From Triatoma infestans (taxonomy: Eukaryota; Arthropoda; Insecta; Hemiptera; Reduviidae), in assembly GCA_011037195.1 (NCBI GenBank), contig JAAEAF010003447.1, positions 118,692 to 182,691 of the forward strand: 64,000 bases of DNA, given 5' to 3'. Shown one piece after another: positions 35,501 through 45,702 of the stretch; positions within the stretch are counted from its first letter, which is position 1, and every line of letters begins with the position of its first letter. Below the pieces are notes generated by a model, which saw nothing but the letters and a program-made list of their open reading frames with translations, did not search any database and was not told the DNA's origin. The position numbers and the translations under genes are program-made.

Positions 35501-38500
35501 GTCTTCTTTTACGGCAAATTCGCTTAAACGATATTAAACAATTCTTGCAATAATTAAATGTTCTCAAAATTAATATTCTGTAAAGCTGCCATTATCATCA
35601 ACAGATTCACTGCATTCTTTTAAATAATATGGTAATTCACTTAAATCCCCTTTTTCAGACTGGGAGACGAACCCGTTTTATTTCATTTTGAACGCACTGA
35701 TGTCATTTATTAAGCTATGAAACAATATGTTCTTGCCCTGCAGTTTCAAATTTAGATCATTGGTTGTGGCCGATAACATTAACTAAAAATGCTAAATCAA
35801 ATAGCCATTTCTTATCATATAACAGGGAATTTTCCTCATCAATTGATCCTTCTCTTCCAGACAACATGCCTTTCTGTTTCCAAATCTATTAGAACTTGGC
35901 TACTAGCACATATTACATAAAGGGATGAGATCACCATATTCCATATTTAACAGTTCTCATTATTCATTGAATTGTCTTCGTTTAACCCTCTTTATGTAAT
36001 TTTGTTCACACACTTTGCAACAGGTATCATGAGTTGCTTCAAATTTAGAGTTTTTCCACACGGAGAATCTTCATGTATAATCTAAGGATACTTTAGTAGA
36101 GAACGAGCTTAAAAATTTCTGGTAAATTTGCAGTCCCAGAAACTCTATCTACTATTGACTACTGGATGCTCCATCAGTGCAAACATTGATGAGTTTACTA
36201 GAAAATAGAGTTAATTTTGTAGACATGACTTTACTTTGACATCGTCTGACACTCTAATTTTTCCATGAAGAGACTCAAGCCCTATAAGTTCTGATTTTTC
36301 TCTAGGGTTCAGTGTGCCACTTTTGGCGCATGCGCCATAGGTTGGCCATGCCTGCTCCTAGGGACTTAGGAAATTAACTAGGGAAATCAAAATGGTGAAG
36401 AACCTTTGTCAAACTGGAAACTCATGTTAGACGTAAAAATCTAGTATCTCAGCAGCTGCTTTTCTCAGAAAACACCTCGGTAAGATAAGGACGATATTTT
36501 CCTTAAAATATGTAGCGACACTTCTCACCAATACAATGTAAACGAGAAGTAGAGTTATGTAAGAGGACTGTGAGTCAAAATTAAAAATTAAGTCAAAATA
36601 TTGTTAGTGACTGTATTTAAAACAATTTCCATCGTAACATTGTGAATATCACTACTCACCTAAAATCCCTTGTACGCCATGTTTCTCCAAGTAATTTGCA
36701 TATTGAGGAATAATTGAATAGTTCACATCTAGACTAGTAAATAAAAAAAAAAGTAAAAATCAATTGCGAGCCCTAATAAACATCATTACTTGTATTGCAT
36801 GCATTATTTCATACAAAAAAAAGAAAATAAAAAAAAATCTTATATGAAACACTTCCATGGCTGTAATTTAAGTGATAATACTTCCTTAATTATCTTCAAT
36901 GTTGGGGACAATCTAAACTTAATATTTTGAATTAATAATATTTTAAACGACGTTTTTGAGGAAGGCATTATTTTCCAACTCTCCCAAAACCCTTCTAAAA
37001 ATCATTTGTAAAAATGTTACAAATAAGGTAGGTAATAGGACTCTGTATATATAGGTGGACCAAGTTTAATGGAACTAAAGTATTTGTACGGTAAAGTTAC
37101 AGTTCCGGTCAACCGATTTTCTTCAAACTCGGTGTTTTGGCAATATATTTAATTAGAATTGTATAATAACCTGAAATAGCACTTTAAAAGCAAGCATAAC
37201 CCTAACTCTTCACTAAATCACCCTTAAATAAATTTCCCGGAAAAATGTACAAATAAAAGTCATACACCTACGTGAATGTAGTGTAGATACAAAGTTTAAA
37301 GAAAATTTTGTTTGGAGAAAATCGCTCATAACTGAAAAAAACCAAACAGTTTGGAATTTTTAACAAATATCTTATTGTTGTTGGTTCCCATGGTGTTAGA
37401 ACTTCCGGGGGATTTTTCGTTTTTGTGCTATTGAGTTATGCTATTCAAACAAACACATACACTCGCGCACAAATAGACAGTTTTCTAACAAAGGACTTTT
37501 TCAGACTCAGATGACCTCAAAACATATATTTCCGATCAAAATTCATATCGAAAATTTGGCCAGATTACAACAATATTTCCTCTGATCTTTTAGGCTTCTG
37601 CAGCCATTTTCCTAAGAAACACCTAAGTTTTCGGATTGAGACGGCTTCAGTGGTTTGCTAGAACCAGACATTTAGCTTATATTGCAATGAGCTTCTACGG
37701 GATCGAGAAAGTAATAAATTAACAGCGACCATCTTCTGTTTATCAAGAAGTTTTTTTTTAGGGAAAAAACATTGTTAAGTAAAGTCTATGACTGATTATC
37801 AGCGAAAATTTTGCGATGAATTCACCGGGTGTTATCTAAATGAAAATCAAATTAAATTTTTTGCGATTTTTGGATTTTGAGCTGTTTAACTAATCATAAA
37901 TTTTTCTTTGACATGTTTTCCTGTCATGATGCTTTCAAATATACGAGGGTCATTCAAAAAGTAAGGAGGCAAATCGCTGTAGCTCAGAAACGGTTTGTTT
38001 AATCATACTATAGTTTCAGTGCGTCAAGTTGGCATCCTTGTACTTAGTTTCTCATTAGCTGTTCGAGAGTATTTGGTAAGCATAACCTCAAATATATTCA
38101 GTTAACAATGGCGAGACCGCTCGAGCATTGCATCTCGGAAGAACAACGCTCAGTGATAAGATTTTTAGTTGCAGAGGGTATCAAAGGTAGTGAAAGGGAA
38201 TAATTGTTTGAACCGTTATTTGGCCGTGTAAGTGTCTAGGACGAGCAACGAGGTGGACGACCGGTTGAAGTTGCAACTTCCTCCCTCGAATCTCGCGTTA
38301 ATGCGTTAATTCAGGACTACAGCATATTACGATTGAAGAAGTGCACGCGAGTGTTGGAACTATCCATAAAATTATTCAGAATAAGCTGCAATACAAGAAA
38401 ACTTGTGCGAGATGGTTCCAAGACAAATTACGAACGCCCACGAAGTTTCACTTCAAAAAGTGGGGTGGGAGATCCTTCCACATCCCCTACAGCCCCGACC

Positions 38501-40461
38501 TCGCCCCATCGGACTTCCATTTGTTTGGACCCTTTAAAGAGGCTCTATTTGGGAAACATTTTCAATCCAATGAAGATATTAAAAAGTGGCTTCGAGATCA
38601 ACCCAAAGAATTTTATGCTAGAGAAATACACAATTAGAAGAACGATGGGATAAGTGTATAAATGTTGCTGGGGACTATATTGAAAAGTAGCCAAAGTTAT
38701 GTATTGATTAAATAAAACGTTTTTGAGCTATAGCGAATTGTCTCGTTACTTATTGAATGACCTTCGTATATTTCCTCAATGTTTTGGTGTTCCTTGAGTC
38801 CGAAAAAGTGTTTTTTAAAAATTGTATGTCCAAAAACTTGATTTTCTCAATTACTCAAAAACGGAAAATTCGAGGGAAAACTGAAACTTGAAATTTCATT
38901 TAGGTTCCAGCAGGAGACGGGACAATAAGATTTTGGTCAAAATCAGTCGACCAAATCACGTTACTGAGTAGAATTTTCAATTTTTGTGATTTTCTTATAA
39001 ACGGCTCAAACCATTTTCTTTAAACTTGTATACCATTAACAAATAAAATAGTATAAAGGTTATTCTAAGGAATGGGTGACCTCAGCTTTGCTATAAACTG
39101 TCATTTTAATATATTATACATAATATCGCGCATACTATGGCCAAGGCTGCTGTCCAAGGTGAAACCTCCCAGGAATTTTATGTTAATGTAGGACGTAGAC
39201 AAGGTGATCCGGTATCACCGGTTCTTTTTAATCTGGTCATGAGAAAAGTAAATATAAATCCAGGAGGCACTATTTTTAACCGAGTAGTGCAGCTCCTAGC
39301 CTATGCGGATGATGTGGCGCTTATATCAAGATCAGTAGCCGCAACAAAAAGCGCTCTTATGGAATTGGAAGAGAGTGCAGTCACATATGGTCTGCAGATC
39401 AACACCGAGAAAACAAAATATATGGTGACTACCAGAAGGAAAAGGAGATTTGGGGATCTGCTAGTCGGGCCACACCGTTTCGAGGGAGTGAGGAAATTTA
39501 AATATTTAGGAGCTACACTTACGTCCAAGAACGAGGAAGGCGAGAACATTAGCAGCAGAATCTCGGCAGCCAACAGGTGTCTGGGGGCGATTAGAAGTAC
39601 GCTCCGTAATAAGCAAGTCTCCAGGCAAACGAAAATCACCATATACAAGGCAGTTCTCAGACCGGTATTGTTAAACGGCTCGGAGGCATGGGTGTTGAGA
39701 GCAGCAGACGAGCAGAAATTGAACTGCTGGGAGAGGAAAGTTTTGCGATGTATTTATGGCCCAGTAGTTGAGGGCGGCGTGTTCCACGTAAACGCTGAAC
39801 TGTATCAGCTATATGGAGATGAGACGCTTGTGGCTGCCATAAAAGTGGGAAGAGCCCCTCGAAAGGTCTATGAAGAGCACCCAGTAGGTAGAAGACCTAG
39901 ACCAGCCGAGGTTACATTGGCTGCAGGATGTGGAGGCGGACCTAATGAAGATGGGCGTCAGACAGTGGAGAAGGAAAGCCACGGACAGAGATGGTTGGAA
40001 CATTCTGCTAAAGGAGGCTAAGGCCGTGCAAGGGCTGTAGAGTCAAAGGAAGAAGGTGAAGAAGATACATAATATTAATATCATCTACATAATATTAATA
40101 CAAATTTAATGTTTGGCCAAAATTCCGAATATTAAAAAAATTAATTTACCGCAAATATGACTTTTGTATAATATTCCGGCAGCACGTATTTATATTTTCA
40201 GTCATATGTGAAATTCGTAACTAAGTAATAACCGTATAAATAAATAATAAATCAAAACTGTACAAATTGTAGTGAAAGAAAATCGAGTGTGTTTCGCATC
40301 ACAGTTGTTTACTTTAATTTTTCCTCATAATATGATTCTTTCCATTCTCCTGACATATGAAAATTTTAGATGACATTGCATATGTTTCTGCGGTGTTTAA
40401 TAAAGTATGTAATTTCAATTACCTGTCAGTGAAGGGAGTGAAAACTGGTGCCATTAAACCT
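32381..40461 (-). CDS. NPL: N-acetylneuraminate lyase (sialic acid aldolase), seven-exon gene
   Basis: Class I aldolase of the DapA/NanA family that splits N-acetylneuraminate to N-acetylmannosamine and pyruvate in the cytosol. Coding exons (minus strand): 40423-40461, 36660-36733, 34555-34700, 34296-34464, 34065-34213, 32607-32778, 32381-32520. From the ATG at 40452-40454 they sum to 882 nt, giving 293 residues, near the family's ~300-320. Seen in the product: NGTVGEG (37-43, pyruvate-binding loop), YYHIP with the expected catalytic Tyr131, GIKFTHTDL with the Schiff-base Lys161, and a C-terminal PTMKAAMTLIS. All phases match across the joins. An upstream exon adding a few residues may exist, because the first exon is open to its acceptor (GLMAPVFTPFTD). 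The long introns hold a hAT relic, a mariner, a LINE and family repeats. An AATAAA at 32331-32336 (minus) lies about 45 nt after the stop. Confidence 0.93.
32607..32778 (-). CDS. NPL: NPL coding exon 6
   Basis: Encodes LLSAATMLGFDSAIAT through the helical region ending ILCITRH plus one base. Acceptor TTATAG, donor GTAAAC. Confidence 0.9.
32779..34064 (-). other. NPL intron 5 (1.3 kb)
   Basis: AT-rich intron without coding relics, apart from a short GC-richer block at 33222-33301 that ends in an A-run (33306-33319). This could be a small retroposed (SINE-like) repeat. Confidence 0.5.
33222..33319 (+). repeat. Short A-tailed repeat, possibly SINE-like or a LINE 3' end
   Basis: A compact GC-richer sequence (GAGGCCGGCACTGTACTGAG, then GTTAACGCGCCTTAAATT) ends in a 14-nt A-run, as retroposed sequences do. 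No internal promoter boxes are convincing. Confidence 0.35.
34065..34213 (-). CDS. NPL: NPL coding exon 5 (Schiff-base lysine)
   Basis: Encodes DMEEFIALACREVPTF, then AGIKFTHTDLEEG with the pyruvate-binding Lys, ending VFLGADQ at a GTAAGT donor. Confidence 0.95.
34296..34464 (-). CDS. NPL: NPL coding exon 4
   Basis: Encodes AKHAEKLKVDALLCLPELFF through LLYYHIPSFTDVN, including the catalytic Tyr strand. Donor GTAAGT in phase 1. Confidence 0.93.
34555..34700 (-). CDS. NPL: NPL coding exon 3
   Basis: Encodes NGTVGEGVS, the substrate carboxylate-binding loop, through ERKLVTEEWVKA and VQIGGASLTD. Acceptor TTTCTAG, donor GTAACT. Confidence 0.92.
35172..35291 (-). mobile_element. Single arm of the CCGGTCGATGACCAC foldback family (NPL intron 2)
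   Basis: Read on the plus strand: GGTCTATGTTACCACACTG, then GGATGGGCGAACGCCCGAAA and CAGGTCGATAACCACAAAAG, ending AAACATCTCTAATG. It is similar to the right arm of the element at 18087. Single arm only. Confidence 0.65.
35330..36360 (-). pseudogene. hAT transposase relic, GTF2IRD2-like type (NPL intron 2)
   Basis: The minus strand begins near 36350 with CAGGCATGGCCAACCTATGG, typical of a hAT end. Broken frames follow that read NVCTDGASS, RVKRRQFNE, NMEYGDLI, NDLNLKLQGKNILFHSLIND, then ISAFKMK and later FAVKEDCIVAFINSF. These are motifs in the order seen in hAT transposases related to GTF2IRD2. The N-terminal part between the end and the CTDGASS motif is missing, and many stops interrupt the frame. 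The relic sits in NPL intron 2, on the same strand as the host gene. Confidence 0.7.
36660..36733 (-). CDS. NPL: NPL coding exon 2
   Basis: Encodes LDVNYSIIPQYANYLEKHGV and QGIL. The acceptor at TACTAG supplies the third base of a Ser codon; donor GTGAGT. Confidence 0.88.
36831..37600 (+). repeat. 1 kb family (HINE-like), decayed copy in NPL intron 1
   Basis: Left end AAAATCTTATATGAAACAC, internal core AGTTCCGGTCAACCG near 37100, C/A tract near 37460, and a poor right end near 37580-37600. Confidence 0.6.
37942..38768 (+). mobile_element. mariner-like element, internally deleted (NPL intron 1)
   Basis: Terminal inverted repeats of about 50 bp start TACGAGGGTCATTCAAAAAG (37942) and end inverted at ATTGAATGACCTTCGTA (38768), flanked by TA on both sides, as mariner transposons require. 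The coding remnant starts at the ATG at 38108 (MARPLEHCISEEQRSVIRFL). It then has frame breaks and a large deletion that joins the helix-turn-helix region (HASVGTIHKII, KTCARWF) to the C-terminal YSPDLAPSDFHLFGP segment with the last catalytic Asp. The first two catalytic residues are gone. At 827 bp against about 1.3 kb, it can only have moved with help from another copy. Confidence 0.9.
38775..39090 (-). repeat. 1 kb family fragment (NPL intron 1)
   Basis: TTGAGTCCGAAAAAGTGTTT near 38794, TACTCAAAAACGG near 38852 and GATTTTCTTATAAACGGCTC near 38990 match the right side of the family in reverse. It follows the mariner directly, so the mariner may have landed in or beside it. Confidence 0.5.
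39127..40064 (+). mobile_element. LINE fragment with 11-bp target duplication (NPL intron 1)
   Basis: An almost intact 294-codon frame (39137-40021) carries GRRQGDPVSPVLFNLVM, AYADDVALIS (the YADD box near 39303) and FKYLGATLTS, then CWERKVLRCIYGP near residue 200. The region after VAAIK is shortened and frame-shifted: the WLGHV segment that normally follows is missing and the frame goes off after VYEEHPVGRRPR. ATACATAATAT at 39116-39126 and 40065-40075 is a plausible target duplication. 5'-truncated, with no endonuclease. RTE-like by layout (inference). Inserted antisense to NPL. Confidence 0.85.
40423..40461 (-). CDS. NPL: NPL first recognised coding exon
   Basis: After a TTTCAG acceptor it reads GLMAPVFTPFTD plus two bases, matching the first strand of the aldolase barrel. 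The ATG at 40454 may be the start, but related insect proteins begin a few residues earlier, so a further 5' exon is likely. A candidate donor (CTG before GTGAGT, near 40602) is out of frame for coding and would only make a 5' UTR exon. Confidence 0.75.
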
Positions 40462-41330
40462 CTGAAATTATATTTCTATAACAAATTATATAACGTTAGA
40501 GTAATCACTTGTCTAATGATTTCAAACTAATAAAGTGGTAAATTAAATCTAAAATATCATCATGTTTTAAAATGTTGTTACTTTAATAATATGAATTTAA
40601 CTCACCAGCACCATTTTTGTTTACAATTGTTTGAAATCACAGAAAATAAACTGAGTAAGAAATTTGTAACTGTCTTATCTAAAAAAAAATGTTCCCCACT
40701 TCTAACAACTGAAACTCCCTACCTCGCTTCATTTGTCACTATAATTTATAATCAGCAGTGATCTTGATCAAACAATTCAACTTTTGTCAGTTGTGTATAA
40801 AGATATTTACTTTAATTTAATTTATTTAAAAAAAAAAATGAAGAGGATCTTAAGTGTTCATAGTATGATATAAACGTCTCTTCAAAGTAATAAATACCGG
40901 CTTTAGAAAGCGCGTGGTGGTAAATACTGAAAAAATGATTTGTGCGTAACTCCTTTGAAAATAATGTTAATTAAACACAGTTAACTTAGCTAGCTAATAA
41001 ATTGAAACTGTTCTATCTACATCCACATGTTTCTAATAAAAAATTTATTTTGTATAAATTTTGAAAGATTTGTTGTTTCTTTTGATAGACGGTTCTCTGT
41101 TTGAGAAAGTGGGCTAACAATTTTTTTCTTGAATTTTGGCGTACTTGAGATAGTCTTGAACACCTATAACTAACATCCCAACACTCATATATTACACACA
41201 GGACCGGCAGAGTTAATTGGTGTGCTATCTTCTGGGTTTTGGCACAATTAGAGGCAAATTCTAAATCACCTCACAGCTTCTACCATCTTTTCTATTCAAG
41301 TTTTCATTTTTACAGACCCCCACTTTGAAA
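40462..41330. other. Upstream region of NPL; no other gene recognised
   Basis: AT-rich sequence in which a 5' UTR or first short coding exon of NPL should lie. A GTGAGT donor candidate on the minus strand is near 40602. Nothing else is recognised. Confidence 0.4.
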
Positions 41331-41510
41331 CAGTATAAAGTGAGGGTAACTTCCATAAGCTCTGTTGTTCAGCTGATGCAGTTCCACTGCTGCTCCTAAG
41401 CGTCGCATGGTGTCTAATACGTGGGGCTGTCTGTAAGGTAACTAGCTGCATTTAAAGCGCAGCAATATTACTATTCAGCGAATATTTATGTATCTTGAGT
41501 ATTGATCACC

Positions 41511-42568
41511 ATGCCAAGCTGTTTTGTGCCAGGATGCAAGTCTAGGAACAATGCAGGAGATGGCAGCCTTTTTTAAGACCCGAACAATGTGATATAAATG
41601 TTAGGAATAGAAAAATTTCTAGAAGTCATCGACAACTGGCCACAAATGATCGTATATGCGATTTACATTTTAATGATGCCATGATCATTAAGGTAGATTC
41701 TTTTTTAATAGGCGGGAAAACAGTAGAATTGCCGTGAGAGCTGGAAGTTAACCGAAAATTCTGTCCCGCACAATTTTCCGGATGCTCCAAGTTATATCAG
41801 TTTTCAACCTTATAAAAGGAAAGCACTTAAAGGACGATGCCCAATTCCTATGAAGAAGACAAAATGTGACAGTAAAACTGTAGATCGTGGGCCCGAAACA
41901 GGTAAAGTGAATGCTAGAAAATGACAGTGTTCCACAGTTGATAATATTGCTGATGAATTAATTCAATTGCGTAGAGAAATAAAGTGCCTATAGCTTAATA
42001 TAGCTCTTGTTTAATATAGTGAACTAGAAGAAACAAGTAGTCGGGCTCACAGGCAAGTAGCAAACTTACAATTATTCATACAGAAATATAATACGGAAAG
42101 TTAACCAAACAAAAAAAAACTTGTATTTCGGAGTATGGTGAAAAAAAAGTGAGTTAGATTTACGTGGAATGATGTATGAACCAGAATTTATTTTAGAAAG
42201 TTTACTTCTGTTGAGAAAGTCCAGAAAAGGATAATGAACATTGCCGTAAACACCAACTACTTTCATTGCCATCTGATTCATTGTTGAAAAAGTTATCTCG
42301 TGACTGCGGTGTTAATCCTCATGCTATTGCCGCCATCTCTAGAAATCTGGAAGGGGAGGATGATAATCACTACAACTGTGTATTAATATTTGATGAAGTG
42401 AAGCTATGGGAGGACCACTCTTCAATGTGTAGTTTTGATGGTTTCGTAAATCTTGGTGAATTCACAAAACAATTTGCAGTTTTTAATCAAACTGTGGCAG
42501 CAGATTCGTCCGGTATAGATGATAAGATTAAAACATCTGAACATAAAAATAGCCTAGAATCAAGGTGA
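41511..42568 (+). pseudogene. THAP-domain / P-element-like transposase relic
   Basis: The frame from ATG 41511 reads MPSCFVPGCKSRNNAG, the start of a THAP zinc finger (C-x4-C). After a stop and a frame change it continues RICDLHFNDAMI near 41650, giving the C-x2-H half, then a GGKTVELP-like segment. Downstream, an open frame at 42266-42568 reads LLKKLSRDCGVNPHA, VLIFDEVKLWED and FVNLGEFTKQF. This resembles the central RNase H-like part of THAP9/P-element transposases, where an FDE motif carries a catalytic Asp. Stops and frameshifts make it inactive. The C-terminal half is absent. Confidence 0.6.
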
Positions 42569-42829
42569 CGATTGTATTGCAGAATTGTCCCCTTTCATTC
42601 GTCAATATTTAAAGTAAAAATTTCAACATATCCACCAACACTTGGATCGTAACTATTCGTATTTATTTAAAAGTCAGATCAGTATATTTACTATGCGACA
42701 GCCAGCTAAGGCTAATACGTATCAACTAACAAAGTAAAGCAAAGCAGCTATTGGTGCGGACTGTAATGCTTCGGCTGTAGCTGTGTAAGCACCAGCCGTT
42801 ATTAGTGCAAACTGACGGTGGAAACCTTG

Positions 42830-43370
42830 AACTACAAGAATTCCACCACTTATTACTCTAACCACCCTGTCCTTACTTTCCCACGCCCTTTCAAAATTAT
42901 CTTCTACCCCTTTTTGAAAATTACTTAACTTGCTATCTAGATTCTGTCAAGTAAACTCATCGAAATTTTACCGCGCTTCTCCCCTGCTAAATAGATTGTT
43001 CTGATAGTGTTACATTTTATGTTTTGGTGTTATCCAGTAAACTTCGCCTCACTGCGTATTATTCAGTGGAAGTTGCCTTTTCATCTATACAGTGAAACGC
43101 GCCTGTAACCGCGCCTTATTATCTTTGGCACAGTATCCGCATTTCCGATCTCTTCCCCTTACACACTTTATTCCTTTTACCCATTTCCACATTTTACTCT
43201 CATTACTTTCTCGCTTACATAAACGCCACAAAAGACACCCTTTTCTCCCCGCGTTCTCTTCTTTTCTATTTCATCTTTTTCAATTCAGGCGTTCATCACC
43301 ACTCCTGTGCCATCGTTTGCCACAAGGTGACTGAGTTACTTCTTTATTTATTTTTTTTTTAAGGGGAAAT
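42830..43370. other. Pyrimidine-rich stretch, no gene recognised
   Basis: Marked C+T bias on the plus strand, especially 43130-43280, unlike the surrounding AT-rich DNA. It gives an 80-codon frame without domain resemblance. It may be a repeat's untranslated region. Confidence 0.35.
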
Positions 43371-43458
43371 CTTTCTCTTCCAGCTTTCTTCGCCCTACTT
43401 TGTCCTTCGCTTCGCACATGGTGGTTTTACGTCCCTAACAAAAGTTAAGTAACTATGG

Positions 43459-43665
43459 AAGATTCTTCTCGACCGTTCTTAAAAGTGGATGAGTATAGTG
43501 AGATTCGGTCTTTTTAGAAATAAAAAAACGTATATTTTTGCCAACGTTTTGACAAATATATTGTCTTTATCAAGGCATAAAAATTAGAAATGTTAAACTT
43601 CTAAATATGACAACTCCTTGATAAAGTCAGAATATTTGTCGAAACGATGCTTGAGATCTATTTCT
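43459..43665. mobile_element. Foldback of the CGAAACGTTGG family, decayed
   Basis: Starts GAAGATTCTTCTCGACCGTT like the copy at 31203. It carries GCCAACGTTTTGACAAATAT and, after a short centre, CCTTGATAAAGTCAGAATAT then TTGTCGAAACGATG. The arms are much less alike than at 31203. Confidence 0.6.
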
Positions 43666-43699
43666 GATTTCACGTTTATTTAACTATTCCAATGTTTCA

Positions 43700-44750
43700 A
43701 ATTCAAGTGAAGAATTAATTGAATTATAAAAGTATCTTCAAAATTCTATATTATTCAATGAATTGAATTTACACTAAAGAAACAAAGAAATTAATACTGA
43801 TAATTAATAATAATTAGGCAATAAAATCATTTAAAAAACTAAATAACACCCAAGTAACAAACACCATCAAAATTTATCATCAGATATCACAACCTCCCAG
43901 GAATTTCCTGATGTTTACCAAATTGCCGCAACATGCCTCCAACTGCTTTTAGGTCTGTCTATAAAATTTATTTACAAGTAAGTAAAGTAAAAAAGGTAAG
44001 TAAAAAAGTTTTTAAAATTATCAAATAAAACATGGAATATCAATATTTGTATTAGGGGTTTAGACTTTCATAGGAGCTCAAATTTATTTTTTCAATTTTC
44101 ACATTATTGCAATCTTGCAGCCATTTTTATAAACAATTTTTTCTGTGCCCTTATATGGAGATTCTTGTATTGTTAAAAATGTTTTTCTGCCTTATATACC
44201 TATATAGCGTAAATATAATAGTCTTTAAAGTATTTCGGAATATTTGTCTTTTTTTTAAACAACTTATTTTTATTTTTACAGTCCTTCCTACAATTAAATA
44301 GAATTATGTTCTCATGTTTTTCTCCTTTTGATTATTTTGCCAAACGTTGAGAATAAAAATAAAATTTTAGTAGAGTTTTGCCCGAGGGGTCCCAGAAATC
44401 TTCATATTATCAAAATATGTTGACCACTGAATGATAATTATTTATATGACTTTTATCTTATGTATCTAATAATTTAAATGATTACTTTTTATATTAGCAC
44501 ACATGTTGTATATTTGTTTTATATTGAATAACAGAACCTATTATGGCAACCTTATCTCGGCAGTGTAGAAAAGATGATAAGAGAGGTTGTTAAACTGAGT
44601 TATTCTGGACAAGTATGATTGACTTTCTCATCAGCCTTCAAGTCTTATTAAATAGTCAGCAGTAAAATCCCTTAATAAATACGATTTTTCCCTTTTCCCC
44701 TGGCTTTTCATATTCCTACGTAAAATATAAAAGAACCAATGTGTGAATAT
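43700..44750. other. No gene recognised; AT-rich intergenic
   Basis: Only low-complexity AT-rich sequence and incidental frames. Confidence 0.5.
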
Positions 44751-44751
44751 G

Positions 44752-45057
44752 ATTTAGTTATAGTGAGATAGGGATTGAGGGTAACGAGCCAGCTGACAAC
44801 TGGCCAAGAATGCGGCCTACAATTACAATCTGCAGAGCCTGCCCTGGGATAACCTTGGAGCAGTCCGTGCAGCTATTGGAGACTGGCTTCGAGCAAGCCT
44901 GAGGCGCTCTGGGGTGGGAGCCCAGGGGCTATGCACAGTAAAAGGAGGGTGCCAAAACTGAGTAAATGGAGGACTGTAATAGGATCCGAAGAGCGGAGAA
45001 AAACAAAATTGAATAAATCGAGTTACTCGCTACCTAGGCCAGACTAGGGTGGGAGAT

Positions 45058-45096
<39 letters not shown>

Positions 45097-45702
45097 CCGA
45101 GGTAGCCCTAACAGGGAACAGTTTTCTACAACAGTTTACGAATCAGCAATCTACTACTTCTCTTCTCTCAGTCTAAATCTCTCGTTTTCTAATTTCTATT
45201 ATTAATTTTTATTAGTCCTGGCAGTTTGTGTCTCTCTTTCATTATACACTGTTCAGCATTTATTCTAGCTTATTTCTCAAAAATCCTTTCTCTCTAATGT
45301 TCTCTACATCTAAAATCTATTATAAGGACCGAAGTGATCTCAGTCTGTGTAGGAACCAGATTTCTCTGGTGACAGGGCTATTTACGGATCATGGTAGGTT
45401 CAGAAAGCATCTTACAAGGTGGGGCTAATAAGCTTGGAACTCTTGTGCAGACTTGTCAGGAAGAGGAGGAAATGGCTCCCCACCTGCTCTTTGATTGCTT
45501 AGCAATAACCAAATTGCGTTATGAAATCTTTGGTTCATTGCGACCTGAGGAGATAGTAACGCAAAATGATCTAGAGGTGAAAGCCCTAAACTCCTTAGGA
45601 GGGATGCTTCACTTACTAGAAAAAATCGGGGATGGCACAATACCTGTGATGGCTGCGGTGCCAGGGTGTAGCCCACCAGAAGTTGGAAAATCTAAAATCT
45701 AA
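44752..45702 (+). pseudogene. RNase H-bearing LINE C-terminal relic, interrupted by a solo LTR
   Basis: Before the LTR the translation contains GIEGNEPADN near 44773, the terminal RNase H signature. After it come RNQISLVTGLFTDHGRFRKHL near 45351 and a CQEEEEMAPHLLFDC zinc-knuckle-like segment near 45457, both typical of the C terminus of I/R1-type LINEs. The reading frame resumes on the far side of the LTR, so the LTR landed in a pre-existing LINE. A short frame change lies near 45420, and the relic ends in non-coding sequence near 45700. Confidence 0.75.
44975..45325 (+). mobile_element. Solo LTR nested in the LINE, 5-bp target duplication
   Basis: 351 bp starting TGTAATAGGATCCG and ending CTATTATA (a canonical CTATTACA changed at one base). 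It is flanked by AGGAC at 44970-44974 and 45326-45330. It contains a long TA run (45062-45094). Two more copies of this LTR are at 29128 (partial) and 31844. Five-base duplications are usual for BEL/Pao and many Gypsy or Copia insertions. Confidence 0.85.

Noticed and set aside
39301..39648. 115-codon minus-strand frame
   Set aside because: Antisense shadow of the LINE reverse transcriptase frame.
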